Under the pieces are notes generated by a model. That model saw only the letters and a list, made by a program, of their open reading frames with translations. It ran no database searches and was not told the DNA's origin. A stretch of DNA of 64,000 nt from positions 868,001 through 932,000 of the forward strand of contig NZ_SAXU01000001.1 in NCBI RefSeq assembly GCF_008016455.1, in the 5' to 3' direction. Each line of letters begins with the position of its first letter. The first letter of the stretch is position 1. This DNA comes from Brachyspira aalborgi (lineage in GTDB: Bacteria; Spirochaetota; Brachyspiria; Brachyspirales; Brachyspiraceae). Position numbers and translations under genes: made by a program. Shown here in pieces: positions 55,647 to 63,836 of this stretch.

Positions 55647-56597
55647 ATGAATAAAAAAATAAACTTAAAAGATAAAATTAACGAATACGCTATTTATGTG
55701 GTATTGATACTGCTATTCTTATTTTTCTCTATAGCGTCCCCGTCTTTTATAAACGCTAATAATCTAATTAATGTAGTTAGACAAATATCAATGCTTGGAA
55801 TAGCTTCAGTCGGTATGACTTTTGCTTTACTTGTCGGAGGCATTGATTTATCAATTGGTTCTCAAATGTCAATGGTAGCCGTAATTTGTTCTATAATGAT
55901 GACGAAAGGAAACATAAATCCATGTATAGCTTCTATATTATGCATAATTTTGACTTCTGCAGTTGGTTTCTTTAATGGAATAATAATTTCTAAAATAAAA
56001 ATGCCACCTTTAATAGTAACTTTATCCACTATGATAATAATCGAAGGCGTAGCTTTTATAATTTCTAAAGGCATACCAATTTTCGGATTTCCTCAAGGTT
56101 TTTCAGTTTTGGGACAAGGATATATAGGTATAATACCGATACCAGTAATAATTATGATAGTAATTCTTATAATTGGAGCTGTAATTTTAAATAAAACTTA
56201 CATTGGAAGATATTTTTATTCAATAGGCGGAAATGAAGAAGCCTCTCGTTTATCGGGAATAGATGTGGATAAAATAAAATGTTTAGCATACACATTATCG
56301 GGATTATTTGCTGGTATAGCTGGCGTAATATTATTAAGCAGAACTAATTCTGGACAGCCTACAATGGGTAAAGGATTTGAATTTGATGTTTTAACCGCCG
56401 TAGTTTTGGGAGGCGTAAGCGTTAATGGAGGAGTAGGAAAAATATCAAATGTTATTTCTGGTATATTGATAATTGGAGTATTAAATAACGGATTAGTTCT
56501 AATGGGTATGAATACTTATGTTCAATCGGTAATTAAAGGAATAGTTTTATTAATAGCCGTAGCGTTCGATTTTATACAAAGAAGCAAGAAAAAATAA
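55647..56597 (+). CDS. Sugar ABC transporter permease (RbsC-type)
   Basis: The 316-residue permease of the BPD_transp_2 family has about eight to ten membrane helices. The typical features are IASVGMTFALLVGGIDLSIGSQMSM, IISKIKMPPLIVTLSTM, the coupling loop YSIGGNEEASRLSGIDVDKIK and TAVVLGGVSVNGGVGKI. It forms the channel of the pentitol transporter and ends the operon. AAAGGAG precedes the ATG. Confidence 0.95.
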   Translation: MNKKINLKDKINEYAIYVVLILLFLFFSIASPSFINANNLINVVRQISMLGIASVGMTFALLVGGIDLSIGSQMSMVAVICSIMMTKGNINPCIASILCIILTSAVGFFNGIIISKIKMPPLIVTLSTMIIIEGVAFIISKGIPIFGFPQGFSVLGQGYIGIIPIPVIIMIVILIIGAVILNKTYIGRYFYSIGGNEEASRLSGIDVDKIKCLAYTLSGLFAGIAGVILLSRTNSGQPTMGKGFEFDVLTAVVLGGVSVNGGVGKISNVISGILIIGVLNNGLVLMGMNTYVQSVIKGIVLLIAVAFDFIQRSKKK

Positions 56598-56743
56598 TAT
56601 TAAAAATTAATTAAATATTAATTTAGTTTAATAAATATTATTAAGTAAATAATATTAACTTATAATATCTTTAAATTATTAATCTTCTTAATTATAATAA
56701 TAAAATAAATATTTTTTATAATAAAATAAGTTAAAATTTTTTG

Positions 56744-56779
56744 CATACTTTTCACCGTAAGCGCATAGTGTAAAGTATG
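56744..56779. other. Hairpin upstream of valS
   Basis: catacttt (56744-56751) pairs with aaagtatg (56772-56779), with an inner cac/gtg pair (56753-56755 / 56768-56770). No T-run follows on either strand. It lies upstream of the predicted valS promoter, so it may be a protein-binding site or the end of the upstream transcript. No T-box motif is present. Confidence 0.5.
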
Positions 56780-56811
56780 GTAAAGTCAAGCGATACAAAT
56801 AAAATAAATAA

Positions 56812-56839
56812 TTGAAAAATATATTATATATTGTAAAAT
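56812..56839 (+). promoter_or_regulatory. Candidate promoter of valS
   Basis: TTGAAA (56812-56817), 16-base spacer, TAAAAT (56834-56839), 31 bases before the ATG, which has a GGGGG-type ribosome site. Confidence 0.5.
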
Positions 56840-56870
56840 GTATAAACAATTATTTTAATCGGGGGAATAA

Positions 56871-59525
56871 ATGAAACATACTTTAGGAGGGAATTATAAT
56901 CCTAAAAATATTGAAGAAAAATTATATTGCTTTTGGAAAGAGAGCGGATTTTTTCATGCCGAAATTGATAAAAATAAAGAGCCTTATTCTATAGTCATAC
57001 CTCCTCCAAATGTCACGGGCGTTTTGCATATGGGACATGGATTAAATAATACTTTGCAAGATATATTAATTAGATTTCATAGAATGCTTGGAAAATGCGT
57101 TTTATGGATGCCAGGAACCGACCATGCGGGAATTGCCACTCAAAATGTAGTGGAAAGAAGATTAAAAAAAGAAGGAAAAAATAAATATGATTTGGGAAGA
57201 GAGGATTTCGTTAAATTAACTTGGGAAGTTGCAAACGAGCATCATTCGATAATAATTAAACAGCTTGAAAAAATAGGTTGCTCATGCGATTGGCAGAGAG
57301 AGAGATTTACTTTAGACGAAGGATTAAGCAATGCGGTTAGAGAGGTTTTTGTAGAGCTTTATAATCAAGGTTTAATTTATAGAGGAAAATATTTAATAAA
57401 TTATTGTCCAAGTTGCGGCACGGCTTTAGCCAATGACGAAGTTGACCATGAAGAAGTTGCGGGCGCTTTGTATCATGTAAAATATAAAATCGAAGGAAAA
57501 GACGAATATATTGAAGTGGCAACGACTCGTCCTGAAACAATACTTGCCGATGTGGCGATTGCAGTTCATCCCGAAGATGAAAGATATTCTCATTTAAATG
57601 AAAATACAATTTTAATACTTCCGATAGTCGGCAGAAAATTAAAACTCATTAAAGACGCTTATGTCGATAAAGATTTTGGAACGGGCGCTTTGAAAATAAC
57701 TCCCGCTCATGACCCAAACGACTTTGCAATAGCGCAGAGGCATAATTTAGAAATAATAAATATTCTTAATCCCGATGGAACATTTAACGAAAATACTCCA
57801 AAAAATTATCAAGGTAAAACGGTTAAAGAAGCGAGAGATTTAATAATAAAAGAATTAGAAAGTTTAGGCGCATTTTTAGGAAAAGAAAATATAAAGCATC
57901 AAGTCGGACATTGTTATAGATGCCATAATACAGTCGAGCCTTATTATAGCGACCAATGGTTTGTAAAAATGAAGCCTTTAGCCGAAGAAGCCTATAAAGT
58001 CGTTAATAACGGACAAATAAAAATTTATCCAGAAAGATGGATTAACACTTATAACCATTGGATGAAAGATATAAGAGATTGGTGCATAAGCAGGCAATTA
58101 TGGTGGGGACATAGAATTCCCGTTTGGTATTGCGAAGATTGCAGCGAGATGATTGTATCGAAAACCGATATTAACGAATGCCCTAAATGTAAAAGTAAAA
58201 ATATTAAGCAAGACGAAGATGTTTTGGATACTTGGTTTTCTTCTTGGCTATGGGCTTTTTCAACTTTCGGTTGGCCAAAAGATAATGAAGAATTAAAATA
58301 TTTTTATCCAACATCCGCTTTAGTGACAGGATACGATATATTATTTTTTTGGGTTGCAAGAATGATAATGGCTGGAACTCATTTTATGAAAGATATTCCG
58401 TTTAAAGATATTTATCTTAACGGTTTGATTAGAGATAAAATAGGAAGGAAAATGTCTAAAAGTTTAGGAAACGGAATCGACCCGATTGAAATAATTGACG
58501 AACATGGAGCGGACGCTTTTAGATTTACTTTATCTTTTATAACTTCTTTAGGCGGGCAAGATATTTGGCTTGATAAAGAACTTTTTAAAATGGGAGGAAA
58601 GTTTGCAAATAAAATATACAATAGCGCAAAATATATATTTGGAAATATCGAAGACGGAGAGAAAATAAAAAATATTGACGAATTTGAACTTGAAAATAAA
58701 GACAAATGGATTTTATCTCGTCTTCAAAAAGCTATAGAATCTACGGAAAGAAAATTAAAAGAATATAGATTTGACGAAGCCTCTCAAACGGTTTATAAAT
58801 TCTATTGGAACGAATTTTGCGATTGGTATATTGAGATAAGCAAATTCGACTTAAAAGATAATTCAAAAAGAGAAAAAACTTTATCTTTGCTTTTGTATAT
58901 TTTAGAAGAATCAATTGCAATGATTCATCCTTTCATGCCTTTTTTAACCGAAGAGATTTATTTTAATTTGCCAAAAAGAAATATAGAATCAAAATCTTTA
59001 ATGATAAGAGAATATCCTAAAGCGAAAAATAAATATATATTTGAAGATATTGAAAAAGAATTTGATTTGATAAAAGATATAGTTTCTGCAATAAGAAATT
59101 CTCGCTCTTTATTCAATTTGCCTCCAAATAAAAAATTAGAAGTTGTATTAAGATACGCAAACGATTATTTTAAAACTGTAAGCGAAAATTATAAAAATAT
59201 AATCTCCTCTCTTTCTTTAACAGAATCTTTAAATATAGTTTCCGCAAAAGAAAACGAAAGGAATAAAGGAAGTTTTGTCAAAGTATTTGAAGGCGGCGAG
59301 ATTAATGTTAACTTGATTGGAATAATAGATTTTGAAGCCGAAAAAAAGCGACTTGAAAAAGAAGCGTTCGCTTATAAAAAAGATTTGGACGCCGTTAATA
59401 AAAAACTTTCAAATGAAAATTTTATTAATAAAGCCAAACAAGAAGCGATTGAAACTGAAAAACGAAAACAAAAAGAATTTGAAGATAAATTAAAAGGCAT
59501 AAACGAAGTTTTGTCTTCTTTTTAA
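56871..59525 (+). CDS. valS: Valyl-tRNA synthetase
   Basis: Charges tRNA-Val. The 884-residue class I synthetase has the HIGH-type motif PPNVTGVLHMGHGL near the N-terminus, WMPGTDHAGIATQ, the editing (CP1) domain with TTRPETILADVAIAVHPED and GALKITPAHDPNDFAI, RQLWWGHRIPVWYC, and the KMSKS loop in GRKMSKSLGNGIDP. It ends with the anticodon-binding domain and the ValS-specific C-terminal coiled coil (residues about 820-884), which separates it from IleRS. Length is normal. Confidence 0.98.
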   Translation: MKHTLGGNYNPKNIEEKLYCFWKESGFFHAEIDKNKEPYSIVIPPPNVTGVLHMGHGLNNTLQDILIRFHRMLGKCVLWMPGTDHAGIATQNVVERRLKKEGKNKYDLGREDFVKLTWEVANEHHSIIIKQLEKIGCSCDWQRERFTLDEGLSNAVREVFVELYNQGLIYRGKYLINYCPSCGTALANDEVDHEEVAGALYHVKYKIEGKDEYIEVATTRPETILADVAIAVHPEDERYSHLNENTILILPIVGRKLKLIKDAYVDKDFGTGALKITPAHDPNDFAIAQRHNLEIINILNPDGTFNENTPKNYQGKTVKEARDLIIKELESLGAFLGKENIKHQVGHCYRCHNTVEPYYSDQWFVKMKPLAEEAYKVVNNGQIKIYPERWINTYNHWMKDIRDWCISRQLWWGHRIPVWYCEDCSEMIVSKTDINECPKCKSKNIKQDEDVLDTWFSSWLWAFSTFGWPKDNEELKYFYPTSALVTGYDILFFWVARMIMAGTHFMKDIPFKDIYLNGLIRDKIGRKMSKSLGNGIDPIEIIDEHGADAFRFTLSFITSLGGQDIWLDKELFKMGGKFANKIYNSAKYIFGNIEDGEKIKNIDEFELENKDKWILSRLQKAIESTERKLKEYRFDEASQTVYKFYWNEFCDWYIEISKFDLKDNSKREKTLSLLLYILEESIAMIHPFMPFLTEEIYFNLPKRNIESKSLMIREYPKAKNKYIFEDIEKEFDLIKDIVSAIRNSRSLFNLPPNKKLEVVLRYANDYFKTVSENYKNIISSLSLTESLNIVSAKENERNKGSFVKVFEGGEINVNLIGIIDFEAEKKRLEKEAFAYKKDLDAVNKKLSNENFINKAKQEAIETEKRKQKEFEDKLKGINEVLSSF

Positions 59526-59550
59526 TTATTAGATATAGGATATAGTAAAA

Positions 59551-60891
59551 TTGACAACGGTAATTAATCAAAAGCTATTAGAAAAAAGCGAAATATTTAA
59601 AATAAAAGATTTTAGTTCTATAGATATAGATTATTCTTGGTCTTTTTCTGATAAAACTATAAAAGATACTGCATATATTACGCATAATTATTATACATAT
59701 CCCGCTAAATTTATACCGCAATTAGTATCAAGATTAATAAATACATATACAAATAAATACGACATTGTTGTAGACCCTTTTATGGGAAGCGGAACTACTA
59801 TAGTAGAGAGCCTTATAAATAATAGATATGCATTCGGAGTCGATATAAATGAAATAGCATATTTAATTTCAAAAGTAAAAACTACTCCGATTGACATTAA
59901 ATTATTAGAGAAAGAATATAATATATTATTAAGTAAATTTATGGATAATAAAAATTTAAATGATTTAATTGAAAAATCTAAAAATATTATTCCTAATAAC
60001 GAAAGAATAGATTATTGGTTTAAACCTAAACAAAAACAAGATTTATCTATTATACTTTATTGCATATCTGAAATATATAATATTGATATAAGAGATTTTT
60101 ATTTAGTAGCTTTCGCTCAAATATTAAAAACGGTTTCTATATGGCTACAGAAAAGCATAAAGCCTACAAGAGACTTTAATAAAAAAGATAAAGATGTTTA
60201 TTCGTTATTTTTAACTCAAGCTAAAAAAATGATAAAAAGACATAATTTATATAATTTGACTATCGATAAAAAAATATTTGAAAATATTAATAAATATAGA
60301 AATATTATCTGCGGAGATTCTCGAACTCTTCCTTTTGAAAATGAACAATCCGATTTTATAGTTACAAGCCCGCCTTATGTGACAAGTTATGAATATGCAG
60401 ACTTGCATCAACTACCTTCATTATGGTTTGGATATTTAAATAATTTAAATGATTTTAGAAAAAAATTTATAGGCAGCGGTTGTAAAAGAGAAACGGAAGA
60501 TATTAACGATAACGATTTAAAAAGCAAGATAGCGATAAATATATTAAAAAATTTTAAATATAAATCTAAAAAATACGCGGAAATAAAAAATTATTATTTA
60601 GATATGCTTGAAAGTTTTATTGAGATGAAAAGAATTTTAAAACCTAAAGGAAAGGCGGCAATAGTTATAGGCAATACTCAATTTAAAAATATAGATATTT
60701 TAAATGCGGAAGTTTTTTGCGAACAAATGAATAATATAGGTTTTAAAACTTATTCTATTATACATAGAGAGATACCTTCAAAAATGCTACCTTCTACAAG
60801 AGATTCTATTACGGGAAGATTTGCCAATGTTTCTTTAGGAGATAAATTAGTTTACCCTACAGAATATATTTTAATTATGGAGAGATTATGA
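59551..60891 (+). CDS. Type II DNA methyltransferase, m4C-type (SPPY)
   Basis: The 446-residue methyltransferase has the N-terminal YTYPAKFIPQLV segment, SAM motif I DPFMGSGTTIVE (residues 75-86) and catalytic motif IV TSPPY (272-276). FxGxG before SPPY gives the beta-class order common to N4-cytosine methyltransferases. It protects DNA from the nuclease encoded next. The start is a TTG at 59551, since no ATG lies before motif I; an AGGAT site is about nine bases upstream. It overlaps the nuclease gene by four bases. N6-adenine specificity is less likely because motif IV is not DPPY. Confidence 0.85.
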   Translation: MTTVINQKLLEKSEIFKIKDFSSIDIDYSWSFSDKTIKDTAYITHNYYTYPAKFIPQLVSRLINTYTNKYDIVVDPFMGSGTTIVESLINNRYAFGVDINEIAYLISKVKTTPIDIKLLEKEYNILLSKFMDNKNLNDLIEKSKNIIPNNERIDYWFKPKQKQDLSIILYCISEIYNIDIRDFYLVAFAQILKTVSIWLQKSIKPTRDFNKKDKDVYSLFLTQAKKMIKRHNLYNLTIDKKIFENINKYRNIICGDSRTLPFENEQSDFIVTSPPYVTSYEYADLHQLPSLWFGYLNNLNDFRKKFIGSGCKRETEDINDNDLKSKIAINILKNFKYKSKKYAEIKNYYLDMLESFIEMKRILKPKGKAAIVIGNTQFKNIDILNAEVFCEQMNNIGFKTYSIIHREIPSKMLPSTRDSITGRFANVSLGDKLVYPTEYILIMERL

Positions 60892-61556
60892 CATATAAAG
60901 ATATAATATCGGTTTACGAAAATAAAAAGAAAATATATAAAAAAGATACTTATAAATATATTTCAAAATTATTAAAAGAGATTAAAGAAATTTACAGACA
61001 AGACGCTTTAAGTAGAGGAATAACTGATACGGAACAATCTTGGCGAGCTTTTAAAGGCAAAAATTTAGAAAAATTAATCGAACATATAATTAAAGACGAA
61101 ATTGAAAAACTTAATTTATCTATAATAAACGGCAATATATTAGAGCATAATAAATATAGCGACAATAACGAATTAGATTTATTAAAAAGAAATTTAGCTA
61201 TAGATTATGGCGAATTTGGAATGCATTTGCCCGATGTGGATATAATAATATACGAACCTAATAAAAGTAAAATAATAGCAGTTTTATCGGTTAAAGTCAC
61301 TTTAAGAGAAAGAATCGCTCAAACGGGATATTGGAAACTTAAACTTATGAATTCTAATATAACTAAAGATATAAAAGTATTTTTTATTACGCTTGATGAA
61401 GACGATATATTTTCTAAAAAGCCCGCTAAAAAAGGACGAGCTATTGTAGAAGTCGATACGGACGGATGCTATATTCTTACAGAAAACGAATTTGAAAAAA
61501 GTAGCAAAGTAAAACTATTTTCTGAATTTATAAACGATTTAAAAAAGTTAACATAA
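60888..61556 (+). CDS. Putative type II restriction endonuclease, CCGG-family (BsaWI-like)
   Basis: The 222-residue protein follows the methyltransferase with a four-base overlap. A PD-(D/E)xK-type active site is visible as PDVD (residues 115-118) and SVK (134-136), directly followed by RER (140-142) and IAQTGYWKLKL. The K-x(3)-R-(D/E)-R arrangement is the hallmark of type II enzymes that read a CCGG core (Bse634I, NgoMIV, BsaWI and relatives). The likeness to BsaWI is from memory and unverified. A CCGG-containing target is inferred from the motif only. Confidence 0.7.
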   Translation: MTYKDIISVYENKKKIYKKDTYKYISKLLKEIKEIYRQDALSRGITDTEQSWRAFKGKNLEKLIEHIIKDEIEKLNLSIINGNILEHNKYSDNNELDLLKRNLAIDYGEFGMHLPDVDIIIYEPNKSKIIAVLSVKVTLRERIAQTGYWKLKLMNSNITKDIKVFFITLDEDDIFSKKPAKKGRAIVEVDTDGCYILTENEFEKSSKVKLFSEFINDLKKLT

Positions 61557-61600
61557 TAATTATAAAAGCATAATTTTTTAAAATATCAACGGAGAATAAA

Positions 61601-61828
61601 ATGGATAGCGATGGAGTTTATAGAAGAGTCAATATAAATAAAGTTATGGAGCAAATATTAAAAAATAATCCTAACTTAACCGAAAGCAAAGCGCAGGAGT
61701 TGGCTTTAATTATGATAAAAGAGCTTAATAAAAAAATTATTTCTATAGTTTTGGATTTTGAAAACGGCGAAGGCGATTTTATGTCTTGCTATTTTGAGGC
61801 GATAGAAAAAATTAATATCGGAAAGTAG
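61601..61828 (+). CDS. Small protein of unknown function
   Basis: A 75-residue, mainly helical protein (MDSDGVYRRVNINKVMEQIL onward, ending EAIEKINIGK). GGAG precedes the ATG by eight bases. The gene lies 44 bases after the restriction gene and seven bases before the next gene. I do not recognise a family. The NPNLTESKAQELALIMIKELNKK segment looks like a helix pair. Confidence 0.6.
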   Translation: MDSDGVYRRVNINKVMEQILKNNPNLTESKAQELALIMIKELNKKIISIVLDFENGEGDFMSCYFEAIEKINIGK

Positions 61829-61835
61829 AGGTTTT

Positions 61836-62405
61836 ATGTTTCACTCTCTTAAAAATAGCGAACTTTTAAAAATAAGAAATAATATTTTTTTAGAATATGC
61901 TTTTTCATCTCTTCAAAAAAACGGATTTATAAAATCGCCTTTTTTAAACGCTAATTTCGGCAAACATAATCCGCAACTTTATATTTATGATATGTGTCGT
62001 TTAACAAATTCAAATCTTGAATGCATAACGACTTATATTACTTCAAGAGATAGATATATTAAAATTTATCTTAATATTTTTGAATTATCTCCAAAGCCTG
62101 AAAATATATTTGAGCTTAAAGATATAGACGGAATAAAATTTTATTTGCCGCCGAATAAGAAAAAAGAAGAAAGACTTGATATTGATATGTTAAAAACTAT
62201 TCCGTTATTTAGTTATAGATTTTGGTTTGAAAATTATAAATTAAAATCTTTCCATACGAAATTTGGATTAAACATGGCGATAAAGAAATTGCAATTTATT
62301 ATAGAAAGAGACATGAAAAATATTAACTATTTTATTGAAAAATGGCATTCATTTCATAAACCTAATATAACCGATTGGGAAGGAAATATAATTAAGCGTT
62401 TATAA
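61836..62405 (+). CDS. Protein of unknown function
   Basis: A 189-residue cytoplasmic protein, basic at the C-terminus (HKPNITDWEGNIIKRL). There is no signal peptide or membrane segment. AGAGG precedes the ATG. It is only seven bases after the preceding small gene and 38 bases before the alpha/beta hydrolase, so the three may be one transcript. No family is recognised. Confidence 0.65.
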   Translation: MFHSLKNSELLKIRNNIFLEYAFSSLQKNGFIKSPFLNANFGKHNPQLYIYDMCRLTNSNLECITTYITSRDRYIKIYLNIFELSPKPENIFELKDIDGIKFYLPPNKKKEERLDIDMLKTIPLFSYRFWFENYKLKSFHTKFGLNMAIKKLQFIIERDMKNINYFIEKWHSFHKPNITDWEGNIIKRL

Positions 62406-62443
62406 ATTATAAAATAAATAATAAAAGAGGTTGAATAAATAAT

Positions 62444-63268
62444 ATGTTTTACTCTTATAAAAATATTAAAATTCATTATCAACTTATTGGAAGCGGAAAA
62501 CCTATTTTTATGATACATGGACTCGACTGCGATTTAAATTTAATGAAAGGTTGCTTTGAGCCGATTTTTAAAAATAAAAATGGTTATAAAAGAATATATA
62601 TAGATTTGCCTGGAATGGGAAAATCCGAAGCTTTATTAGAATACGCGTCTTCTGATAAAATTCTCGATATATTGATTTCTTTTGCTGAAAATATTATTTC
62701 TAAAAATTTTTTATTAATCGGAGAATCTTACGGAGGATATTTGTCAAGAGGCATTTTATCAAAACTCGATTCAAAAATAGACGGCATGGCTTTATTATGT
62801 CCCGTTGTTATTCCAATTCATGCAAAAAGAGATGTTCCTAAAAATATTATAAAATTTGAAGATAAAGATTTTATAAATACTCTTAACGATTTTGAAAGAA
62901 AAACATTCGGTAAGTTTAGCGTCCTTGAAAATAAAAAAGTTTATAAAAGATATAAAAATGAAATTCTTTCTGGGATAAAAAAATGTAATAAGGATTTTAT
63001 AGAATCGCTTTGGAAAAATTATTCTTTTTCTTTTAATGTCGATAAAAAATTGAAAAAAATTAAATTTAACAAACCTGTTTTATTTATGGCTGGAAGGCAA
63101 GATATATGCGTAGGTTATAAAGATTTATATAAATTGCTTGAAGATTATCCGAGAGCGACTTTTAGCGTTATAGATATCGCGGGACATAATTTACAAATAG
63201 AACAACCCGAATTATTTAATTCTTTAGTTAAAAATTTTTTAATAAGAATTAAAATTAATAAAATATAA
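62444..63268 (+). CDS. Alpha/beta-hydrolase
   Basis: The 274-residue hydrolase has the alpha/beta fold landmarks: FMIHGLDCDLN (oxyanion loop), YIDLPGMGKSEA, the nucleophile elbow GESYGGYLSRG with Ser in G-x-S-x-G, the Asp in MAGRQDICVGY, and the catalytic His in DIAGHNLQIEQPELFN. The substrate, an ester or a C-C bond compound, is unknown. It follows the 61.8-kb gene after 38 bases. Confidence 0.9.
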   Translation: MFYSYKNIKIHYQLIGSGKPIFMIHGLDCDLNLMKGCFEPIFKNKNGYKRIYIDLPGMGKSEALLEYASSDKILDILISFAENIISKNFLLIGESYGGYLSRGILSKLDSKIDGMALLCPVVIPIHAKRDVPKNIIKFEDKDFINTLNDFERKTFGKFSVLENKKVYKRYKNEILSGIKKCNKDFIESLWKNYSFSFNVDKKLKKIKFNKPVLFMAGRQDICVGYKDLYKLLEDYPRATFSVIDIAGHNLQIEQPELFNSLVKNFLIRIKINKI

Positions 63269-63340
63269 ATGAAAATTTTTTAATTATTTAAAATAAACGC
63301 TTGAAATATTTTTAAATTAAAAATATTTAAATTAATTATA

Positions 63341-63552
63341 TTGACATTATTTTAAAAAGATTGTATAATAACAATTAATAAATATTTAAATTATTTTGTT
63401 GACAAAAAATTTTTAATGCTATAAAATATTATTAAATTAATTAAAAATAAATAGTTGACAATTTTTTTAAATATTTTATAATGTTATTAAATTAATCAAT
63501 ATTGAAAAAAAATTAAATAAACTATTGACTAATTTTTTAAATGTTGTATAAT
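63341..63552 (+). promoter_or_regulatory. Array of four tandem sigma-70 promoters
   Basis: Four -35/-10 pairs: 63341 TTGACA-17-TATAAT; 63399 TTGACA-15-TATAAA; 63455 TTGACA-16-TATAAT; 63525 TTGACT-16-TATAAT. Units are spaced 58, 56 and 70 bases apart and share flanking text (attaaattaat), so they look like diverged tandem duplications. They lie upstream of the small ORF and lipoprotein gene and all point toward them. Confidence 0.65.
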
Positions 63553-63597
63553 TTAATTGTAAAATGTTTGCCGAGAAATCGGTGAGGAAAGTTTAAT

Positions 63598-63690
63598 ATG
63601 AACATTACAATGAATAAAAATACTGTAATTTTGTTAAGCAAAGCAAAGCAAAGCAAAGCAAAGCAAAGCAAAGCCATAATTATATCTTAA
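63598..63690 (+). CDS. Small leader ORF containing a pentanucleotide repeat
   Basis: Thirty residues, MNITMNKNTVILLSKAKQSK then AKQSKAIIIS, with a strong ribosome site (GAGGAAA, seven bases before the ATG) and a small hairpin, ccga-gaaa-tcgg, just upstream. Its codons 13-25 are made of the aagca repeat, so the protein has a KAKQS period, and each repeat gained or lost would shift the frame. It lies in the leader of the lipoprotein gene. It may be a regulatory leader peptide, or not translated at all. Confidence 0.5.
   Translation: MNITMNKNTVILLSKAKQSKAKQSKAIIIS
63636..63674. repeat. Pentanucleotide tandem repeat (aagca), about 7.8 copies
   Basis: Seven perfect copies of aagca (63636-63670) and a partial eighth, 162 bases before the ATG of the lipoprotein gene and 84 bases after the last -10 box. 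Confidence 0.95.
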
Positions 63691-63836
63691 ATAATTATTT
63701 TAAATTTCTATTTCAAAAATATTTTTTACATTTAGTTAAAACTTTTTTAACTTCAATCAACTTTGATAGCTTATCAAGGAAAATAAAAAGTCCTTGTTTA
63801 ACTATAAAAAAATTTATATCAAAAGGAGTGTGCAAT

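Noticed and set aside
56598-56870. T-box riboswitch upstream of valS
   Set aside because: No T-box core sequence or specifier-loop layout is visible; only a small hairpin without a T-run.
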